Origin: Xenosphaeropsis pyriputrescens
Lineage: Eukaryota > Ascomycota > Leotiomycetes > Phacidiales > Phacidiaceae
NCBI GenBank assembly: GCA_022609375.1
Contig: JAGKQE010000036.1
Coordinates: 224,266 to 288,265 of the forward strand
Direction: 5' to 3'
Length of the DNA stretch: 64,000 nucleotides
The notes under the pieces were generated by a model. That model was not told the origin of the DNA. It saw only the letters and a program-made list of their open reading frames with translations, and searched no databases. Positions 57,856 to 64,000 of this stretch are shown here, in pieces. Both the position numbers and the translations under genes were made by a program. Positions within the stretch are counted from its first letter, which is position 1. Every line of letters starts with the position of its first letter.

Positions 57856-59731
57856 AATACAGCATTGATGAATAGGGTAAAGAGTACACAGATCAATCAA
57901 TAATACAGGAATGCTATTTGCATCACCCATAGACATATCATGGCATTCCCATTCCCATCAGCTGTGGACAAGAGCTAGAGCGGGAGTCGGAGCATCAAAG
58001 CATGACGTCTGTTTGACGAGACTCCGACCTTCATTCCACAAACTGACGTACCTTTACATGTACCTAGCCGAATACCTTGACCTAACGAATGCCGTCTGTT
58101 CTTGCTGGTGGAAGAGATCTGATGGAACAACTTTGGGAGAAGAGTCTCCGTGCTGAACCTACATAGGCACATACCTAGGTAGGTACTATGTAGGTAGAAC
58201 ATTCATCCTCCAGTAGTGATGATAGTACGTCTGCACTTGAGGAGTGAAGATAGGACTTTCCCTCCGTCCCAGCAAAGCCCAGCACAGGAGTATTGATGGA
58301 ACAGCATGATACTCAAATACCTACCTTCATACGTAGTACGTAGTACCTACAAATTTCCGGTGTTTCTTTTTCTTTTCTTCTTCTGCCCATGTATGTGGAC
58401 ATGTGGATGTGGATATCCATATGCATATGCATATGGAAATGCCTGTGGAATTTCGATGTGGAGATGGATGGAGCATGTATTCACTTGATATCTAAGGGTA
58501 GCACATAAGGCTGAATGATACTCAGCAAGCAATATACCTGGGTAGAGTGATACATGCAACAACAGCTCGGCAAATTGTACAGTAGATGAGGCGTGGTGAT
58601 GTGAGTGGTCAGGGTACACTTGATGGATTTGAGGTTATCGATGTATTACTACGTACTTCTTGTGTATTTAATAGCAAGTCATAAGGCAGATCTGTTGTGT
58701 TCCATGCATCAATTGCTTGCATTGACATGAGTCTACCTTGTGTTTTATGTAGGGTGCGGGGTAGTTGATGAAGGCGAATGCCCTCATTATTAAGTAACCT
58801 ACTATGTACACATGTACTGTATTACTTAATACTGTACGAACGGTTAAGATACCATACTCAGACCCTCATCACTCCTTCAAACATGCAAACATGCAAACGA
58901 CCAAACATCCCACAAATATCCTACTCTGGTAGTTTGAGTGCTCCACTCCAAGCGTGAAGCTCAATGTTAGGAGGTCTGACATCTGCTGCAAAGAAGGTCT
59001 CGTAAATCTCGTACTCAAGTCTCGTAAGTCTCAAACTTGCAGATATTGGAGTCACTAGTAAGAAATGCCCTTCTCTTGATCTCGATGATCTGAGTGTTGA
59101 AGTCCGAAGAGGATACATGCATGGGGAATATTGCCAATTGCCAATTGCCAAGCACTCCTTCTATACTCCCTACATCTACACCCAATACGTATCAGCTACT
59201 TAATACTTATTACATAGAACTAGAACCGTACATGTCTATTATCGAGTTCGGGTTGGTTGTCGAGTCTCCTTTCGGTGTAATAAATATTGTCCATAAATGA
59301 TAAATTTCCGGTGCAAAGGGGATTAATCCACTTCTTTTCCTCCCTCAAAGGTGGAACCTCTAAATGTCGCGTGCCATGATCGGCGAAAACGCTGAGAGTA
59401 AAGGGATGATGATGTTCCGTTCAATCCGCAAGTATTATGGAGAAGTGATATTCAGGACAGGACAGGACTTTTCTCTCTCTCCTCGTTTTGCAAGGTTCAT
59501 GCATATCGCAGTCTGTTGGTTATTTCTTTTTGTACGTATATTTCATTTGTAGATGGGCATGATCGTAAGTTGTCAAGATTGAAGAGGATTGAAGATTGAT
59601 ACTTTGATTATCTCTCCGTTGTTGTCGGAGCACATCACATTGGGACACTCGGGCGCATGACGTCGGGGGAGTGATTGGTTAAGTCCGGCGGTGCAATGTG
59701 GTTGCTTAGAGCAACGGACGGCCGTCACACT

Positions 59732-59770
59732 AATATCATCAATATCATCAATATCATCAATATCATCAAT
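59732..59770. repeat. 9-bp tandem repeat (AATATCATC)n
   Basis: About four copies of AATATCATC in a row. Confidence 0.85.
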
Positions 59771-60015
59771 GTCTGTCTATATACGGCAATATTGAGTCTA
59801 TTGTTCTCTACTCTGCTCTGCTCTACTCTACTCTACTCTATTCTACTCTGCCTTAAGCTTACTGGATAAGTTATCTCACCTTAAAGTGCTTGCTCCTGAC
59901 TGTGATTCGTGGCCGGGAGGGGAAAAGGTCCACGTCCATACGCATCACAGTAATACCAGTCCGCCGTGTCCGGACACCTACCCACACTACCCACTCTACC
60001 CACTCAGTCGACCCA

Positions 60016-60053
60016 ACCTCCTCCTCCTCCTCCTCCTCCTCCTCCTCCTCCTC
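60016..60053. repeat. (CTC)n trinucleotide repeat
   Basis: About 12 consecutive CTC/CCT units in the upstream region of the DUF3405 gene. Confidence 0.9.
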
Positions 60054-60290
60054 ACCTCCTCCACCCGACATAAACACACAACACATACGCAAATTGGCCT
60101 TCCATGGGTACCAAAGTGCAAGCAGACGATCGAATCATCTCAAGTAAATACACAATCCATGAACAACATCCATTGCACCCATCGCATCCATTGTTTTGAC
60201 GCACTCGTCAATGATTCTAGGTATTATAGAATACTCCTTCCTACCTACCTACCTACCTCTCTACATGTGCTTTTCAACCCAAATCCTCAT

Positions 60291-60377
60291 CATTGAACTT
60301 GAACTTGAACTTGAACTTGAACTTGAACTTGAACTTGAACTTGAACTTGCACTTGCACTTGCACTTGCACTTGAACT
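60291..60377. repeat. Hexamer repeat (TTGAAC)n / (TTGCAC)n
   Basis: About nine TTGAAC units, then four TTGCAC units, then TTGAAC again. The block conversion of A to C in adjacent units points to slippage after a point change. Confidence 0.9.
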
Positions 60378-60732
60378 CCTCATCAAACACCTCTTCTTTT
60401 CTACTTTACTGCCTTCGTCCTCTTGTTCTCCTCCTCTTCCTCCTCCTCCCTCTTCGACCTCTCTCTCATCCGATGATTGTGTAAATATTTGCTTTTGTTG
60501 GTATGGAACCATACGCAAGCTTATCTATCCACCCGTTTAGCTTTATTAATTTCGCGCCCCGTAGACAGCCAGCGATCACTGACGTCTAAGAGGATCACCC
60601 TAGACCACCGAGGCAATTGTTTCTCGCGCCTCACAACAACATCATCCTCCTTCTCCTCTCCCTCCCGCCAGACTAAAAAAATATTCAACAAAAAAATTAC
60701 ACTTTCCTCACTCAGCACTGCATGAGTTCGCC

Positions 60733-63396
60733 ATGGTGAAGTTCAACACTTTCAATCCGCTCAACATCACCCGAAGATCTTCAGTATCGCGAACACCACT
60801 ACCGAGATATGAACGAGTCCGACCGAGAGCGACGAGCTCTGCCGCTGAGACGTATGGAGGCCAAGGTAGAAGAGACTCCTTCGATGAGTCGGACGAATAT
60901 GAGACGGACGATTCGCCGGTAACAAACTCCACGAGGAGTACCGAGTCCAGGCTCTCGGAAAAGCCAATGTTGCGACGGAAACCCTCGACTCTCGACACGA
61001 GTAGACCGGTCAGATACCGCATGTCGCATCGCATAACACGCTATTTATGCCTGGCAATGATATCCACCATTGTGCTCTTCATAGTCAGTCTCGTACGAAT
61101 GAGCCATGTGTCGCAAAAGAAGTTGGAGCTTGGGGATATTGGGACACGGCCACCGCCCCCACCTGCGCCTTGGGAATCGTTTCCTTTCTTAAAACGATAC
61201 TATGGTGGTATACGGACGTTGGTGGCTCTAAATGAAAACCACCCAGAATATCCTCTCTCGGAGGATGAGTCGTCCGATTTTAATGGCACTTCTCCGGAAG
61301 TGATCCAGGCGGCTATTCGAGCTGTGCCTGAAAGCCAGCCTTTCAATCCATACCCTGATTACAATTCCGCTGCCTACCTCGCAGAACACGAAGCAGTCAA
61401 GGAGTGCTTTATGGATACACAAAATACCATTCGCGTACCCAAGCTACAAGCTTACAACGGAAGGACAGGTGGTTTTCCAGAACATGTGATGGGTTCATAC
61501 GACTTATTCGGATTTCGCGACGATGTTTGTTTCGAACGATACGGTCGACTCGGACCTTATGGCCATGGGTATTCCCTCAGGATGGGTGGAATGGGTACAG
61601 GATTACATGGTGATCGGGAGGGGAATCGAGGAGTTTGGAGCGAATCTCCGGAGGTCGACTACAGAAATGTAGATTGGGCCGATGTCCAGGCTCGATGCCA
61701 CCAGGCAAATGCTGCGCGGTTCCAGACTAGCTCACCATATTCGACGTCCAGGGTCGATCCGCTCGCAATTGCCAACAAGGTTCTGTCAGAAAAGGACGTC
61801 ACTGAGGGCTGGAAGGCTAGAGCGGTGGAAGTGGAAGAACCTGCGCAAAATTCAACTCTGTCCGAGAGAGCGAGCGATGTGGCCGGGATTCCTGCTACAA
61901 CAGTCAAGAAGAAGCTGCCGCGCACAGCTGTCGTTATTCGTACCTGGGATTCTTACGTGTATAAAGAGGAAGATATTCTGTATCTACGAGCTCTTATTTC
62001 CGAGCTAGTTCTAGGCTCTGGTGGTGAGTATGATTTACATTTGTTGGTTCAAGTCAAAAACTTGGATCTCCCAATCTGGGCCGATGCAGATACGTATGAG
62101 GAACATTTGCACAGTGTTGTACCTCAAGAATTCTGGGGAATTGCTACACTGTGGTCTGAGACCCAGATGCTCTTGCTCTATCATGGTCTTCACGACACCT
62201 ATGCGCGTGGCCCTGGGCTGCCTGTTCATGGTGTTTATCGTGGCTTGCAAATGGCCATCCAGAATTTCGCTCATAACCACCCGGAGTACGATTACTTTTG
62301 GCATTGGGAGATGGATATCAGATATACGGGTCACTTCTACCACTTGTTCGACAAATTCACTGGTTGGGCAAAGCAACAGCCAAGAAAGGGTCTTTGGGAA
62401 AGGAACAGCAGGTTTTATGTCCCATCGGTTCATGGCAGTTGGGAAGATTTCAAGCAAATGGTTCGCGTACAGACGGAAATGGGCACTGATTCTCCTGCGA
62501 ATTTATGGTCTCCCGTTAAAGGAAAGGACAAGGTTATAAAGGATGGTAATGGCAAAACTGTTCTGGACAAAGATGGAAAGCCCGTCAAGCCAAACAGCCC
62601 CGAGGCGCTTCAATTGGCGAAGGAAATAGGAGACAAACCAATTTGGGGTTCCGAACGCCCCATTGATGAGAATGACTGGTTCGAAACCGAGAACGACCCA
62701 AAGCCACCAACCAGCTATGAAAAGGATAAGTACACATGGGGTGTAGGTGAGGAGGCAGATCTCATCACATTGAATCCAATTTTCGACCCCGAAGGAACAA
62801 CCTGGGGACTTGCGCACGACGTCACAGGATACAACACCGACCAAGGGCTTCCGAACCGGCGTTCGGTCATCGTAACTGCATCACGTATGTCTGCACGACT
62901 TTTGCGCACCATGCACCGCGAAACGGCCTTCAAGAAACACCATGCCTTCTCGGAAATGTGGCCAGCAATGGCGGCTCTACAGCATGGGTACAAAGCCGTG
63001 TATGTGCCGCACCCCATGTACGTGGATCGGGAATGGCCAACGCAGTATCTCTCGTCAGTGATGAATGCCGGCAAGAACGGGGCGTCGGGTGGCGCGCGCA
63101 CGTCCGTCTTTGGCGACCGCGAACACAATCTGCTCGGCATGACATGGTACTACAACGCGGGCTTTGCGCCCAACCTCTGGCGTCGATGGCTCGGCTTCCG
63201 CGTCGACAACGAGGGTGGCGAGGAGTTTGAGACGCAGGGTATCGTGGGACAGTGGGCGGAGGGCGAGGGGAAGAAGGGCGGCGAGGGCAGAATGTGTCTG
63301 CCGCCCATGCTGGTCCATCCCATCAAGGGCGTCGACCTCCCCGTCGAGGAAGCCCCGAAGGACGAGAGCGTCCCCGAGAGTGATCCTACTGCCTGA
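60733..63396 (+). CDS. DUF3405 family type II membrane protein (glycosyltransferase-like)
   Basis: Intronless 887-residue protein. Residues 1-100 are disordered and basic/Ser-rich (MVKFNTFNPLNITRRSSVSR). One TM at about 104-121 (YLCLAMISTIVLFIVSLV) is followed by a Pro-rich stem (RPPPPPAPWESFPF), giving a type II Golgi topology. The large lumenal region carries AVVIRTWDSYVYKEEDILYL, YDYFWHWEMDIRYTGHFYHL (Glu526 and Asp528) and AFKKHHAFSEMWPAMAALQH, which mark the fungal DUF3405 family. The domain placement and the W-E-M-D motif resemble nucleotide-sugar transferases; activity is inferred, not shown. The C-terminal 80 residues are GC-richer and Gly/Glu-rich. The ATG at 60733 follows a CA/CT-rich leader and matches family N-termini. 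Confidence 0.9.
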   Translation: MVKFNTFNPLNITRRSSVSRTPLPRYERVRPRATSSAAETYGGQGRRDSFDESDEYETDDSPVTNSTRSTESRLSEKPMLRRKPSTLDTSRPVRYRMSHRITRYLCLAMISTIVLFIVSLVRMSHVSQKKLELGDIGTRPPPPPAPWESFPFLKRYYGGIRTLVALNENHPEYPLSEDESSDFNGTSPEVIQAAIRAVPESQPFNPYPDYNSAAYLAEHEAVKECFMDTQNTIRVPKLQAYNGRTGGFPEHVMGSYDLFGFRDDVCFERYGRLGPYGHGYSLRMGGMGTGLHGDREGNRGVWSESPEVDYRNVDWADVQARCHQANAARFQTSSPYSTSRVDPLAIANKVLSEKDVTEGWKARAVEVEEPAQNSTLSERASDVAGIPATTVKKKLPRTAVVIRTWDSYVYKEEDILYLRALISELVLGSGGEYDLHLLVQVKNLDLPIWADADTYEEHLHSVVPQEFWGIATLWSETQMLLLYHGLHDTYARGPGLPVHGVYRGLQMAIQNFAHNHPEYDYFWHWEMDIRYTGHFYHLFDKFTGWAKQQPRKGLWERNSRFYVPSVHGSWEDFKQMVRVQTEMGTDSPANLWSPVKGKDKVIKDGNGKTVLDKDGKPVKPNSPEALQLAKEIGDKPIWGSERPIDENDWFETENDPKPPTSYEKDKYTWGVGEEADLITLNPIFDPEGTTWGLAHDVTGYNTDQGLPNRRSVIVTASRMSARLLRTMHRETAFKKHHAFSEMWPAMAALQHGYKAVYVPHPMYVDREWPTQYLSSVMNAGKNGASGGARTSVFGDREHNLLGMTWYYNAGFAPNLWRRWLGFRVDNEGGEEFETQGIVGQWAEGEGKKGGEGRMCLPPMLVHPIKGVDLPVEEAPKDESVPESDPTA

Positions 63397-64000
63397 TCTT
63401 TGATTTTGATTTTCGATTTGTTTGGTCGTTGGGCATTGGTCATTCGTCATGCAAATTCCCCGAGCGAGCGTTCTGCATCTTGTTGTCTTTGTCTGTCCAT
63501 TACATCTGTTCTGTTCCGTTTCGTGTGTTGCATCTCATCTTAAGAGTCTTGTCCTGTTGCCGGCTCTGCTTTGGATAAAAGCGTAAATCGCATCGCATGA
63601 TTGTTATCCTCCCTTCCCTTCGGACCCCTTTTATCCTTTCTCCCTCTCCTCCCTTCTGTTGAAATGTTTTATGGCTTTATGAGCGGGCATTATCTCTCCG
63701 GCGTTTTCCCTTCCCCTGTCTTATGTTTTCTCTCTCTCTCACTCTCCGTCTCGTCTATTCTCCTTCTCGAAGTTTTCGTTGGGCCTCTTATTACTTTACA
63801 TATTTCTCGGCGTGTTCGGCATGGAAACCTTGTATATTGGCTGTGGGTGTGTGGTATGCTGTGCATAGTTTGTACATGAGGTGTGTGTGTGTGGGGGGGG
63901 GGGGGGGGGGGGGGTGTGGATGGGGATTGGGATAAAGTTATAGGCGCTAAATGATGTTAATTAATATGTTGATATGTTTTGTTATTATTTTGGGGTTGTT
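63397..64000. other. 3' region with homopolymer G run
   Basis: CT/TG-rich downstream DNA. A (GT)n run leads into about 22 consecutive G residues at 63893-63914. No gene is seen before the window ends. Confidence 0.55.
63893..63914. repeat. Poly-G homopolymer
   Basis: About 22 uninterrupted G residues preceded by GTGTGTGT. Its length is liable to sequencing error. Confidence 0.85.

Larger units (their letters stand above)
56444..60732. other. Long repeat-rich spacer (4.3 kb)
   Basis: No convincing gene. It holds three TACCTAGGTA palindromes (57086, 57282, 58172), a (CT)n run at 57304-57329, a TATACTTATACTAATACACT repeat at about 57490-57550 and a 31-bp imperfect inverted repeat (57732-57762 / 57825-57855). 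It also holds a 20-bp perfect palindrome (58417-58436), several short tandem repeats at 59.7-60.4 kb, and the leader of the DUF3405 gene. The last 200 bases are CT/A-rich as expected for a 5' UTR. Confidence 0.5.

Noticed and set aside
1..64000. tRNA, rRNA or CRISPR loci
   Set aside because: No paired A-box/B-box with a cloverleaf, no rRNA-like block and no regularly spaced direct repeats were seen. A tRNAscan run would be needed for certainty.

Overview
The window looks like nuclear DNA of a filamentous ascomycete fungus. Protein-coding genes are split by short introns of about 40-130 bases, with GTAAGT-like donors, CTAAC/CTGAC branch sites and (C/T)AG acceptors. Intergenic DNA is AT-leaning and rich in microsatellites, and the gene content is typical of Pezizomycotina (a UstYa/DUF3328 protein, DUF3405, MDV1, a fungal S41 peptidase). 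The overall style suggests Leotiomycetes (Botrytis/Sclerotinia-like). That placement is an inference from reading, not from a search.

Layout. 0-2.1 kb: 3' part of the DNA polymerase alpha B-subunit gene (+). 3.3-4.3 kb: a solitary UstYa/DUF3328 gene (-). 5.1-9.0 kb: a compact housekeeping block of GMP synthase (-), BCP1 (+) and chorismate mutase (-). GMP synthase and BCP1 share a divergent promoter of under 250 bp. 9.4-14.2 kb: MDV1-like mitochondrial fission adaptor (+) and methylmalonate-semialdehyde dehydrogenase (+). 14.8-18.0 kb: F-box protein (-) and dienelactone-hydrolase-family enzyme (-, with a 12-nt micro-exon). 18.5-19.0 kb: a MITE-like inverted-repeat element. 19.4-22.5 kb: TAPT1/EMP65-family membrane protein (+). 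22.5-24.5 kb: no intact gene, but a tandem duplication and a possible decayed gene. 24.5-25.9 kb: ethanolamine kinase (-). 27.2-29.6 kb: CLC chloride/proton transporter (+). 30.0-33.7 kb: a tiny Cys-rich protein (-) and a secreted S41-type peptidase (-). 35.2-36.4 kb: epoxide hydrolase (-). 38.9-43.7 kb: a 1571-residue, largely disordered protein (+). 44.3-45.2 kb: an orphan secreted/membrane protein (+). 47.0-49.0 kb: Ser/Gly-rich cell-wall-like protein (-). 52.9-54.7 kb: an apparent pseudogene with three in-frame stops and a frameshift (-). 55.5-56.4 kb: membrane protein with a fungal-luciferase-type domain (-). 56.4-60.7 kb: a long, repeat-rich spacer. 60.7-63.4 kb: DUF3405 type II membrane protein (+).

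The first half is mostly conserved primary metabolism and cell biology. The second half has longer spacers, more lineage-specific surface or secreted proteins and at least one decayed gene. No CRISPR array, rRNA or tRNA gene, intact transposase or secondary-metabolite cluster was recognised. The UstYa gene stands alone, with no visible precursor-peptide or tyrosinase gene beside it. Intron positions were worked out by hand from splice consensus and frame continuity, and no transcript data were available.
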